A stretch of DNA of 18,609 bases from Lachnospiraceae bacterium (GTDB lineage: Bacteria; Bacillota_A; Clostridia; Lachnospirales; Lachnospiraceae), in contig JAQUUB010000087.1 in assembly GCA_028694115.1 (NCBI GenBank), forward strand, positions 1 through 18,609, given 5' to 3'. The first letter of the stretch is position 1; every line of letters starts with the position of its first letter. A model generated the notes under the pieces. It had not been told where the DNA came from and made no database searches. It saw only the letters and a list, made by a program, of their open reading frames with translations. Positions 1 to 8,106 of this stretch are shown here, one piece after another. Made by a program: the position numbers and the translations under genes.

Positions 1-11
1 CAGGTAAAATA

Positions 12-32
12 AAAATGCAATGAAAATGCAAT
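12..32. repeat. Direct repeat AAAATGCAAT x2, 11-bp period
   Basis: AAAATGCAAT occurs at 12-21 and again at 23-32. The 11-bp offset puts the copies on nearly the same face of the helix, as expected for adjacent protein-binding sites. Integrase arm-type binding is a plausible role but is not shown. Confidence 0.5.
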
Positions 33-54
33 TTGGAGACACACATTCTCGCAA

Positions 55-81
55 GCCCCGTAAATAAAGGCTTTGCGGGGC
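55..81. repeat. GC-rich inverted repeat (possible att core or weak terminator)
   Basis: GCCCCG at 55-60 pairs with CGGGGC at 76-81 around a 15-nt loop. A second possible pairing links the CAAGCC and GGCTTTG segments. It is a GC island inside AT-rich DNA. On the minus strand no T-run follows, so a classical terminator is unlikely. Its position at the element end makes an integrase core site possible. Confidence 0.4.
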
Positions 82-108
82 AGCGGAAACTATTCAAACT
101 CCCTAACT

Positions 109-126
109 ATTCGCTTTAAAGCGAAT
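109..126. repeat. 18-bp perfect palindrome
   Basis: ATTCGCTTTAAAGCGAAT is self-complementary over all 18 bases with no central gap. It could bind a dimeric protein or fold as a cruciform. With no spacer it cannot form an ordinary loop, and no T-run follows on either strand, so it is unlikely to be an intrinsic terminator. Confidence 0.55.
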
Positions 127-204
127 GTGTTTGATATATTTCCTGTCATTTAATTGCTTTTAGTCCGGGAATTCTATGTATTATTTTGAGTATAATAAGT
201 TTTA

Positions 205-222
205 GGTATCATAGTGGTATCA
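205..222. repeat. Direct repeat GGTATCA x2, 11-bp period
   Basis: GGTATCA occurs at 205-211 and 216-222 (TGATACC twice on the minus strand), with the same 11-bp period as the AAAATGCAAT pair near position 12. Two different repeat pairs in the same helical phase on either side of a dyad suggest an organised nucleoprotein site such as integrase or excisionase arms. Confidence 0.45.
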
Positions 223-262
223 AGCATATTTCCTAAATATATATCTTTTACATAGATATTTC

Positions 263-2761
263 TTATACTCTAATTGCCACAGGTGTAGATATATGTGACT
301 GAATCTGTGTTTCAATTGGAGTATAGAAATCAACCTCATGTTCAGGTGTAGTTATTGAAATAATTAATGAATATCTAATATTTTCATTATACTTTCCAAG
401 ATTATGTCTTTCACGCCACCAACCAATTACAGGATAGACTGCAATATAGTCACTTTCTGCCAAGTCTACCGCCATGCCCGTCCATGTATCAGAATGAATT
501 GAACCAACATCTCTATTAGCTTTTCCCAAAAACCATCTATCTGCCCCAGCTGTACCTTCACCTTTATCTTTTTTATCTTCGTCTTCGCGAACCGCTGCAT
601 TAATTCTTTTAAGGAAATCTTCTTTGGTTTGATTTTTATTAATGACTTCAAATCTAAGTGCACTAGATGCGTATCTATACTTGTTATTCCATCCTTTTTG
701 TTCGGGAGCCGGTTCAACATAATATGATAATGTCACTTTCATTCTTACTGGCGTATCGCCCAACTCTTGAAGAACCTCTTTAGGCCAAGGAATTTTGTGA
801 AGATGCATGTCTTTCGTTTTATATCTGCCATCTACTTTATGATATGGTTGAAGTTCGGACTGAATAACCATATTAACAGAATTATTCATACTTTCAGCTG
901 CTCTTGAAAAATCAGCAATTCCATATCCACATGCATGAAGTAACTCTCTTCTTCCAGTAGTTTTTTTATTATCCCTGCAAAACTGCTTCATCATCTTCTC
1001 TGTCCACTCTGCAGAATGAACCATTAAACCTCTAATGCTTTCTTCCCAAAGTTCTGGATATATTGCCATTAGTCTAGCTGCTACATTTGCTGCCTGTGCT
1101 GTTGCAGCACTGGTAGCATTTATTGTATCAAATGCCCTGACCATAGGTGATTTATTTGTTGTAAGTAAAGAAACTTCATCACAAATATCAACATTTCGAT
1201 TATCAGTTATTACATTTCCACCTTCAAATAATATTTCCGGTTTAATTGGCCATTTCGAATCCCAACTCATTGATGTAGAACTAAACGGACTTAACTCGCC
1301 TGCATCTGCTATTGGATTCCAGCCTATTAACGATGGTTCTGATATTCTTACTTTATTTGTAAACGCACCAATAGTTAGTGCATTCCAAGATTGACCCGGA
1401 TCTTCAACCGAATGATTAATATTGGCATCTGTATAAGATAATTGCTCAAGTTCATATAATTCAACATTTCCAGCCGATACAACAAATAGTTTTTTTATTC
1501 CGTCTTCAACACCTGCGATGATTTTATCCAGTTCTGCCGACCAAGATGATGGACTTCCATCCCTCACTGCATACTTATTTGCTGTTACCGCCATACAAAA
1601 TACTCTTTTTACATTTGGGTTCACAATTTCTGCACCACTGACTGCATCTGATGTAATAGCCCCGTACAATTCAGGATCATTTTCATCACCTTGATCTGGA
1701 AGAATTTTAACTGACTCCAACTGATGATACAAATCAATCAATTCTCGTCCGGCTAAAAGAGGTTCCAATTCAAAATACTCACATACTCCAGCCATCTGTG
1801 TTCCGTGACCTTGTGAATCATATTTATTCCATGTTGAATCTACTGCTTGTAAATGATTTTTGTCCATTACATCTGCAAGTAACGGATGACCATTATTAAC
1901 ACCCGTATCTAGTATACATATGTAGCTCAATGGGCTTTGTATCGTTAAACGACTTTTCAAATCATCAATCCATTCCTTGGAATCAATATTGTTCAACCCA
2001 ATAAAGAAATCCGCAGTCTCTGGAGCTCTTCTTATTTCCGCAACTCGTCCAAAAGTGTTTAACAAAGTCTGTATTTTTTCTTTGTTTACTCTGACAAGTA
2101 CAATTACCTTTTCAGGGAAAGTAATTATTCTTTCTTTATAACTTATCTGATTGTGATTGCATATATCAAAAAAACTATTTGCGGTTTGAATCTCATTATC
2201 AGTCTCTGCTCTTATCCAAAACTCACACCAGCATTCATCTTGCTCTGGTATATTGTTTTTATCACCAGTCCAAAATGAAGACATTACCGCCAACTGAATT
2301 GTTTCTATGCTTTCCACCAATTCTTTGTTTTTGGGTTTGCCACTTTTAACTTCTTCTGTTAAATACTGTTGTACTTTTTTATTAAAATAGCTTTCTTTTC
2401 CCTCTGGAATAAAAACAGTAGCAGACTGTAAACTTGCGTTACCATCTTCACTTTTTTCATCTCTTAGATTCAGAAATTCTATTCCCTCGGTCGCATTATC
2501 TAAACTCTTGAATAATAAATCACAGTTTTCAGCACCTTTTACTTCAATATATGTCCCATGTCGATCCTTAATAGTTGCAAACATTGCTTTTCTTTGTTCA
2601 TTTGTTTTCCATACAGAATCTAGTTGATGTAACAAATATTGTCCATGCACATTTCTGTCTCGCTCTTTATAAGTTTTAGATATAATCGCATTGTCAGATG
2701 TATACGTATGTTGCTCAACTAATGTATTGTTTAAAAATATATTCTTCTTATGAAATGACAA
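263..2761 (-). CDS. ietS: Subtilisin-like serine protease (S8), IetS-like defence protein
   Basis: A large (832 aa) cytoplasmic-type S8 protease with no signal peptide. The catalytic triad is intact: Asp285 (DTGV), His319 (GHGT) and Ser551 (ATSAATA), with the oxyanion Asn432 in VSAGN. About 270 residues precede the catalytic domain and about 230 follow the serine region. It lies 6 bases behind an AAA+ ATPase gene, the two-gene architecture named IetAS in the 2020 survey of antiviral systems by Gao and colleagues. How protease and ATPase block phage is not known to me. The start is a TTG at 2761. An in-frame stop lies directly upstream and the next Met is residue 60, so TTG is the only sensible start. 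Its ribosome site is AGGAGG inside the end of the ATPase gene, with a long 11-nt spacer, which suggests weak, coupled translation. The family assignment is strong; the Iet label rests on the pairing. Confidence 0.85.
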   Translation of the reverse strand: MSFHKKNIFLNNTLVEQHTYTSDNAIISKTYKERDRNVHGQYLLHQLDSVWKTNEQRKAMFATIKDRHGTYIEVKGAENCDLLFKSLDNATEGIEFLNLRDEKSEDGNASLQSATVFIPEGKESYFNKKVQQYLTEEVKSGKPKNKELVESIETIQLAVMSSFWTGDKNNIPEQDECWCEFWIRAETDNEIQTANSFFDICNHNQISYKERIITFPEKVIVLVRVNKEKIQTLLNTFGRVAEIRRAPETADFFIGLNNIDSKEWIDDLKSRLTIQSPLSYICILDTGVNNGHPLLADVMDKNHLQAVDSTWNKYDSQGHGTQMAGVCEYFELEPLLAGRELIDLYHQLESVKILPDQGDENDPELYGAITSDAVSGAEIVNPNVKRVFCMAVTANKYAVRDGSPSSWSAELDKIIAGVEDGIKKLFVVSAGNVELYELEQLSYTDANINHSVEDPGQSWNALTIGAFTNKVRISEPSLIGWNPIADAGELSPFSSTSMSWDSKWPIKPEILFEGGNVITDNRNVDICDEVSLLTTNKSPMVRAFDTINATSAATAQAANVAARLMAIYPELWEESIRGLMVHSAEWTEKMMKQFCRDNKKTTGRRELLHACGYGIADFSRAAESMNNSVNMVIQSELQPYHKVDGRYKTKDMHLHKIPWPKEVLQELGDTPVRMKVTLSYYVEPAPEQKGWNNKYRYASSALRFEVINKNQTKEDFLKRINAAVREDEDKKDKGEGTAGADRWFLGKANRDVGSIHSDTWTGMAVDLAESDYIAVYPVIGWWRERHNLGKYNENIRYSLIISITTPEHEVDFYTPIETQIQSHISTPVAIRV

Positions 2762-2767
2762 TTATAC

Positions 2768-3724
2768 CTATGCCTCCTTTGATGTATATGCTTCCGTACG
2801 TTCTTTAATGCAGTTAACCAATAACTCTGAATTCATATTCTTATTTTCTAGAATAATTAATTTTATGCAATCATTGCAAGCCTTTGTAATGTCTGCATGG
2901 CTCAATCCTATCGTTGCTTCCATTACCCTCTTAGTAATCGACCTCGCAGAATAAAACTCTCCTAATTTCAACTCAAACAAACGCTTAATCTGCTTTTCAT
3001 CTGGATTATTATAATGTAAAACATCATCAAATCGTCTAAATAATGCTTGATCTAACATTCTAGAATTATTTGTTGCTGCAATAATTATACTTTCCGAATC
3101 GTCATGCTCCAAAAACTGTAAGAATGAATTTAAGACTCTTCTCATTTCTCCTACTTCGTTATCAAGACTCCGATCTGCTCCTATTGCATCGAACTCGTCA
3201 AATAAATATACAGCACGAATCTCCGAAATTGTATCAAATATTTGTCTAAGTTTTGCGCTTGTTTCTCCCATGAATTTAGTGATAAGTTTATCCATTTGAA
3301 CTACATACAATGGAATATTTAACTCACTTGCAATAATTGAAGCTGTAAGAGTTTTCCCTGTACCAGGAGTTCCCTCTAAAAGAATTTTACTTCTACTTTT
3401 CATACCAAAACTTCTTAATCGCTCTCTTTGTCTGTACTCTGTCAATATACGTTCAATACGAATTCGTATTTCTTCCGAGACCACTAATTCTTGTTCTCTA
3501 TTATCCGTAATAAAACATTCTACCAACTGATTATCGCTTTTTATTTTAATAATCTTCTTTTGACTATCGTTCTTATCAACGATATCTTTTATTTCCCTTG
3601 CTAAGGCTGCATGACCAGATCTTGCCTCACTAGCTGCTATTTGCAACGCAACCGTTTTAAAGCGACTGTCATCTTGGTTATAATGTGCATTCAATAAGGC
3701 CTTTATTTGATCTCCGTTTGCCAT
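2768..3724 (-). CDS. ietA: AAA+ ATPase, IetA-like partner of the S8 protease
   Basis: A classical AAA+ ATPase of about 318 aa. Counting from a GTG at 3733, Walker A is GTPGTGKT (121-128), Walker B ends in FDEFD (178-182), sensor 1 is the Asn in AATNN, and the arginine finger is in LFRRFD (231-236). A helical N-terminal region of about 110 residues may carry substrate or partner contacts. The fold is that of oligomeric remodelling ATPases such as FtsH/ClpX relatives. Paired with the downstream protease it could unfold or gate substrates, or hold the protease inactive until phage infection. I place the start at the ATG at 3724 because AGGTGA lies 5 nt upstream of it, rather than at the GTG at 3733, which overlaps that site. 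An 81-nt gap separates it from res, so it may have its own promoter. Confidence 0.85.
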   Translation of the reverse strand: MANGDQIKALLNAHYNQDDSRFKTVALQIAASEARSGHAALAREIKDIVDKNDSQKKIIKIKSDNQLVECFITDNREQELVVSEEIRIRIERILTEYRQRERLRSFGMKSRSKILLEGTPGTGKTLTASIIASELNIPLYVVQMDKLITKFMGETSAKLRQIFDTISEIRAVYLFDEFDAIGADRSLDNEVGEMRRVLNSFLQFLEHDDSESIIIAATNNSRMLDQALFRRFDDVLHYNNPDEKQIKRLFELKLGEFYSARSITKRVMEATIGLSHADITKACNDCIKLIILENKNMNSELLVNCIKERTEAYTSKEA

Positions 3725-3733
3725 GCCACTCAC

Positions 3734-3814
3734 CTACTTTCATATATCAATTATAATTATATTTCTTCTTTCTTGTATTGTACCATGAAACCTGCCACTA
3801 TAGTGAAAATTTTC
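3734..3814 (-). promoter_or_regulatory. Gap before ietA-like gene with possible weak promoter and 10-bp palindrome
   Basis: This AT-rich gap is the longest between cargo genes after the UvrD gene starts. It holds the perfect palindrome CACTATAGTG (3796-3805). On the minus strand a TACAAT sequence resembling a -10 box follows, but no good -35 lies at the right distance. A separate promoter for the ATPase-protease pair is possible but poorly supported. Confidence 0.25.
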
Positions 3815-6409
3815 TTAGATTCCATGCCCTTTCATAATCTCACTTCCAGCAAGAATCTCATATTTCATGGCACTCTCAACTGCCACTTCTTCTGCCGCCG
3901 CTTTCTTTGCCTTTACAATTGGATCATCAAGCATATTATCACCTTTTACTTCAAGAATCATATAGGTTCCATCATCCATTTCCACAAGGAAATCCGGATA
4001 ATATTTTCTCAATCTATTTGATTCAGGATCAACATACGGCACATAGAAATCCGTCTGTTCGCTAGTGAACATCCCAGTAAAATAAGTTTCTTTTACCCGT
4101 TTGTCTGATAGTAATTGCAGGAACAATTGAAGTTCTGGTTTTGAATCAAATACATAAGTATCCGCATGGAAGCTCTTACCTTTATTATTTACGACAACCG
4201 AATCCTTAGAGTCTTTTGAAACAATCAATTCCTCATTTCCACTAAACTCATAATACCCACCCTGCTTTGGTTTTTTTAGTAATTGAACATCGACATTTTC
4301 TTTAATAATATCTTTTTTGACCTCGTATAGAGAGTCAAAGATACCAGGTACCAATTTATCATGTATTATTTCATTATGTTCATTCACCATAACAAGAATT
4401 GTTGGCATTCCTTCTTTGGAGTTCCGAAGCATACGTGCAATATCAGTACAGCGGATATTGGGAAAATATCTGGCGATTTCAGCAACAAGTGTAATTTCAG
4501 AATATTCCTTCTTGTCAACCATGTAATTCACCGTGCTTTCACGCACTACGGATGCAGTCGAGATTCCTTCCTTTACATACATTGTGGCATCATATGTTTC
4601 TGTTTCTAAGTCAAGTAATCCAAATTCGAGTTGATCAGATACATTTTTATCAGCGATTGAATACTCATAATGAAGTCTGTGCATTTTAATTGTCTTTGGT
4701 GGCTCTACGACTCTAACCGGAACTTTCTTTCTGTTTGTATTGCTCTTATTTTTAAGTTCTTCAATACTTGTACGGAAATTCTTTCTTAATTCATCATCAA
4801 GAATATCCATATTTTCTTTAGATAAATACACGGTTGCTGTCTGTTGTTTTTCTGTAATCTTTCTCAAACATCTCATTGTAGCCTGAAGAACAAACACCTT
4901 AGATTTAGGGCTCCTAAATAATGCAACACTAAATAATGAACGACAATTCCATCCCTCACGACCTTTATTGACAAGTAATATAAACTGTTTCTTGCTACCT
5001 TGTGTTCCAACAATATCAAGGTTATTGAAATTTCTGATATCTTCTGATTTTGTTAGCTTATCATCCCCAACATTAACAAGCATCCTATCTAATGAAATTC
5101 CTAATTCAGATAGCACTTCCTCTACAACTGGACAGATTTCTTTTTCGACCTCAGCAATCTCGGCTCCAAAAATAGCCATCTTTGGAACTAAACCTTCATA
5201 TTCCTTGTCTCCATATTTTTCCCAGAAGTCCTTAATAATTGCCTTCAAAAATTCTTTGCTCTTAACATTACTATATCCGATAACGCTGGTCTCTTTTAGA
5301 TAATGATTTTGAATTGCAGCTTGAAGACCATATGCATAAACTACTTCTGGAAGAATTTTATTATCAACATATGGTGTTCCTGTAAAATTATAACACGCTA
5401 CAACTCTACTTCCTTGACTTTCCAGTTCCGTGGCTAATTCATTGATTGTTGTTCTTAAACTAGTGGCTGTACCACCCTTATGAAGCGCTTTCTCTAAGTC
5501 TGCACCAAACATATGATGTGCTTCATCTACAAAAATACCCATCTGTTTTAATCTTATCAACTTCTCAAATCTCTGATTTGACATAAGGCTAGCATCGTCA
5601 CTAATTTCCTGTAACATTCCTAAAACATCATCTAGTACTGATTGTCCCGGAATATCATCACTAAAAAGTTTATCCACTGCTGTTTTTTCTTTACGCTGTC
5701 TTTTTAAAATAATTTTCTGTGTATTTGATACAATAATATTATACTTTGATCCATCCAGCGTATTCAAAGTGGTTCCAGTATCTTCCATGAAATGAACTTT
5801 AATATTTGCATCTAAAACCCCAATATATTCTGGTGGAACTACTTTACTCTTGTCAAATGTCACTATCTCTTTCAATGACTGTAATACTGTTTTATCTGGC
5901 GCAAATACAAGAGCGTTATGACAATACCTATCATCTGTTGGAAATTTCGATGACAATAAAAACTCATAAAAAATGCATGTCGCCATTAAAATTGTTTTTC
6001 CCAATCCCATCGTTAAAGCATAAATATAATTCGGATAATTTTCGGCATATTTTTTTATCTGTAAAAAATAATCATGATATTGTTTTGGTGAATAAACATC
6101 AAATAAAGTCTGCTGTCCTTGGTCATCATAATAATATCTATTCGCAAAGATTCCATTTCGTTTAGACCAATCATCAAAAATCTGATACATTTGAGCATTG
6201 TCCATAAATTCTTTTATAAAAACATACATTTCAAGTGCTTCAAACTGTGGTTTTCTTAAAAATGCATCTGGATTCTTTTCTTTATCATTATAATCTAAAT
6301 ATTTTTTTGTCACCGCCTTATAATTATTGCGAATCCTGCCTTTGCTTTCCTTGTAAAAAGAATGAAGGAACTCAAAAAAAGCAAATTCCATTCCTGCTTC
6401 TTTTGCCAT
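3815..6409 (-). CDS. res: Type III-like restriction subunit (Res), SF2 helicase with PD-(D/E)XK nuclease
   Basis: An 864-aa ATP-dependent helicase-nuclease. SF2 motifs are all present: Walker A MGLGKT (134-139), DEAH (295-298), TGTP motif III (343-346), motif V around NKGREGWNC (481-489) and motif VI QATMRCLR (509-516). A C-terminal endonuclease domain carries the PD...EVK signature (PDFL near 805-808, EVK at 820-822). In type III systems Res needs Mod to find the site, translocates or diffuses along DNA, and cuts when sites are unmethylated. The gene follows mod by 2 nt, and a GGAGG site embedded in the last codons of mod sits 7 nt before the ATG, so translation is coupled. The core motifs look complete, so I expect an active enzyme. 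Target sequence unknown. Confidence 0.88.
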   Translation of the reverse strand: MAKEAGMEFAFFEFLHSFYKESKGRIRNNYKAVTKKYLDYNDKEKNPDAFLRKPQFEALEMYVFIKEFMDNAQMYQIFDDWSKRNGIFANRYYYDDQGQQTLFDVYSPKQYHDYFLQIKKYAENYPNYIYALTMGLGKTILMATCIFYEFLLSSKFPTDDRYCHNALVFAPDKTVLQSLKEIVTFDKSKVVPPEYIGVLDANIKVHFMEDTGTTLNTLDGSKYNIIVSNTQKIILKRQRKEKTAVDKLFSDDIPGQSVLDDVLGMLQEISDDASLMSNQRFEKLIRLKQMGIFVDEAHHMFGADLEKALHKGGTATSLRTTINELATELESQGSRVVACYNFTGTPYVDNKILPEVVYAYGLQAAIQNHYLKETSVIGYSNVKSKEFLKAIIKDFWEKYGDKEYEGLVPKMAIFGAEIAEVEKEICPVVEEVLSELGISLDRMLVNVGDDKLTKSEDIRNFNNLDIVGTQGSKKQFILLVNKGREGWNCRSLFSVALFRSPKSKVFVLQATMRCLRKITEKQQTATVYLSKENMDILDDELRKNFRTSIEELKNKSNTNRKKVPVRVVEPPKTIKMHRLHYEYSIADKNVSDQLEFGLLDLETETYDATMYVKEGISTASVVRESTVNYMVDKKEYSEITLVAEIARYFPNIRCTDIARMLRNSKEGMPTILVMVNEHNEIIHDKLVPGIFDSLYEVKKDIIKENVDVQLLKKPKQGGYYEFSGNEELIVSKDSKDSVVVNNKGKSFHADTYVFDSKPELQLFLQLLSDKRVKETYFTGMFTSEQTDFYVPYVDPESNRLRKYYPDFLVEMDDGTYMILEVKGDNMLDDPIVKAKKAAAEEVAVESAMKYEILAGSEIMKGHGI

Positions 6410-6411
6410 CT

Positions 6412-8106
6412 TTATACCTCCATTTCAAGTGATTCCGAAAGCAAATCCGTAATTTTTATTTTTATTCGGCCTGCACTATCTGGTATTTCATATACTCCAG
6501 CCACTAAATCATCTTTTCCCGGAATATCACACACTTCTGGTCTCATTGTCTCTCCATCATAATTCCAATCAATAAAAATTGATTCAACTAGCTGCCTCCA
6601 GTCTTCTACAGATTCTTTTTGCATGCTTAATTTCTGCAAAAGATTCATAGGATAGAATTCTTTTACTGTCAAAATACCATTTTCTTTTACAACATTAGCA
6701 TCTGCGTCCTTTTTAAACTGCAAATCTGATTTATCTCTTAGAATATCTACTATCTCAATATCAAGTTTGTATGCTGATAACTCCTGTTCCAGTGAGGCTT
6801 TTAAATCAGCTTCATGACCCATACACACAATTTTTATTCTCTCAACTACAGCCCCTGGATTTTCTTCTTTCCTTTTTTCAAATGTCTTGTATGGTAAATT
6901 CGCCTTTAATTCTTCAAGGTCGGCCTTAGTAGCAATTCGATTTGTTGGCATGATTTTAACCATATAGCCATCTAGTTCTCCATCGTATACCTTTGAAGAA
7001 TCATATTTTTGGATTCCAAGTGCATCAATAATTAATTCCTTTGCTTCTACTGGATTACGGAAGAAATCATAATTATTTACATTGTAAATTTCAAAACCTC
7101 TATATTCAGTATCTACCTCTTTTGCCACTGTAAGTAGGCGTTTTGTTGTAGTCTGAATAGAACCAAGATTTATATCCGCCCCTATAAATCTTCGTCCCAA
7201 TTTCATAGCAACTGCTTGTGTTGTCCCTGAACCCATAAAACAGTCAAAAACCAAGTCCCCTTTATTAGAGGCTGCTTTTATAACATCTTGAAGAAGTTTT
7301 TCTGGTTTTTGTGTTGGATAGTCAACTCTTTCCTTCGCAAATGGATTGATGATAGAAATATTCCATACATCTTCAGGAAATTTCCCTTCTTCATTAGGTT
7401 TATAATTCAAAACCCGTTCATCACTCCCATTATTTTTATACTGATTTCTTTTCAATGTAGATTCAGCATATTCTTGCCTTACATCATCGTAATTGAACGT
7501 TTGAAGTCCATAAGTTTTTGCATACCAAAAAATTGTATCATGTTTTCTTCCAAAAAAATTATGTCCTATTCTCCCACCTGAGTAATTCCAAATAATTTCA
7601 TTTAGAAAGTTGTCTTTACCAAATACTTCATCTAAAATAAGTCTGGCATAACCACTAACTCTCCAGTCACAATGAAAAAACATTGTTCCGTTTTCGCTTA
7701 ATAGTTCTTTAATCAACGTAATCCGTTCAAATATAAACTGTAGATATTCGTCGTTATTCCACATATCTGTATATTGCTTTTCTTCAAACAAAGAAGAATC
7801 TCCAGAAACTGTTTTTTTTCTCAATTTCACTTTTTTTACATAATCGGCACTACTTGCAAAGGGTGGATCTATATATACTAAATCCACCATTCCCCTATAT
7901 TCCTTTAACATATGGCTCATAACCTGTAAATTATCGCCCCAGAAAATTTTATTCATCCAACCATCTTTAGGCTCTCCATAAGATTCCTTGAGTTGTGCTG
8001 GATAATATTGTGTTGATGTATATGGTCTTTTTCCTGTCCAGTGTAATTCCGGGTACCCCTTTATTGGTTTTCTTTGTTCAAATTCAAATGATATCTGGTC
8101 GTTCAT
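6412..8106 (-). CDS. mod: Type III-like modification methyltransferase (Mod), beta-class N6-adenine/N4-cytosine type
   Basis: A 564-aa DNA methyltransferase. The catalytic motif IV DPPF (80-83) precedes the AdoMet motif I DCFMGSGT (288-295), the beta-class order used by type III Mod proteins; a YPTQKP segment (263-268) precedes motif I. The central segment between the motifs is short for a type III Mod, so target recognition may lie in the 240-residue C-terminal part. Mod would methylate one strand of the site and direct the adjacent Res. The ATG at 8106 overlaps the UvrD stop in a TAATG junction, with AAGGAA 8 nt upstream. On the coding strand an A8 tract (7812-7819) and an A7 tract (7831-7837) lie between the two motifs; slippage there would cut off the AdoMet motif. 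Confidence 0.88.
   Translation of the reverse strand: MNDQISFEFEQRKPIKGYPELHWTGKRPYTSTQYYPAQLKESYGEPKDGWMNKIFWGDNLQVMSHMLKEYRGMVDLVYIDPPFASSADYVKKVKLRKKTVSGDSSLFEEKQYTDMWNNDEYLQFIFERITLIKELLSENGTMFFHCDWRVSGYARLILDEVFGKDNFLNEIIWNYSGGRIGHNFFGRKHDTIFWYAKTYGLQTFNYDDVRQEYAESTLKRNQYKNNGSDERVLNYKPNEEGKFPEDVWNISIINPFAKERVDYPTQKPEKLLQDVIKAASNKGDLVFDCFMGSGTTQAVAMKLGRRFIGADINLGSIQTTTKRLLTVAKEVDTEYRGFEIYNVNNYDFFRNPVEAKELIIDALGIQKYDSSKVYDGELDGYMVKIMPTNRIATKADLEELKANLPYKTFEKRKEENPGAVVERIKIVCMGHEADLKASLEQELSAYKLDIEIVDILRDKSDLQFKKDADANVVKENGILTVKEFYPMNLLQKLSMQKESVEDWRQLVESIFIDWNYDGETMRPEVCDIPGKDDLVAGVYEIPDSAGRIKIKITDLLSESLEMEV

Larger units (their letters stand above)
1..262. other. Non-coding left end; candidate attachment (att) region
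   Basis: This stretch lies downstream of the last cargo gene and has no convincing ORF. It holds a pair of AAAATGCAAT repeats, a GC-rich hairpin, an 18-bp palindrome and a pair of GGTATCA repeats, each described separately. Paired short direct repeats in helical phase around a dyad are typical of tyrosine-integrase arm and core sites, and an integrase lies near the other end of the window. That it is an att site is inference: no duplicated core can be demonstrated because the opposite junction is outside the window. I see no U-tract terminator here for the protease operon. Confidence 0.4.

Noticed and set aside
55..81. Terminator for the protease gene
   Set aside because: The stem is plausible but no T-run follows on the minus strand, and it lies about 180 nt beyond the stop codon.
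1035..1394. 119-codon plus-strand ORF opposite the protease gene
   Set aside because: It lies fully antisense to conserved S8 catalytic regions, has low-complexity Ala/Ser/Ile-rich content and no convincing ribosome site.
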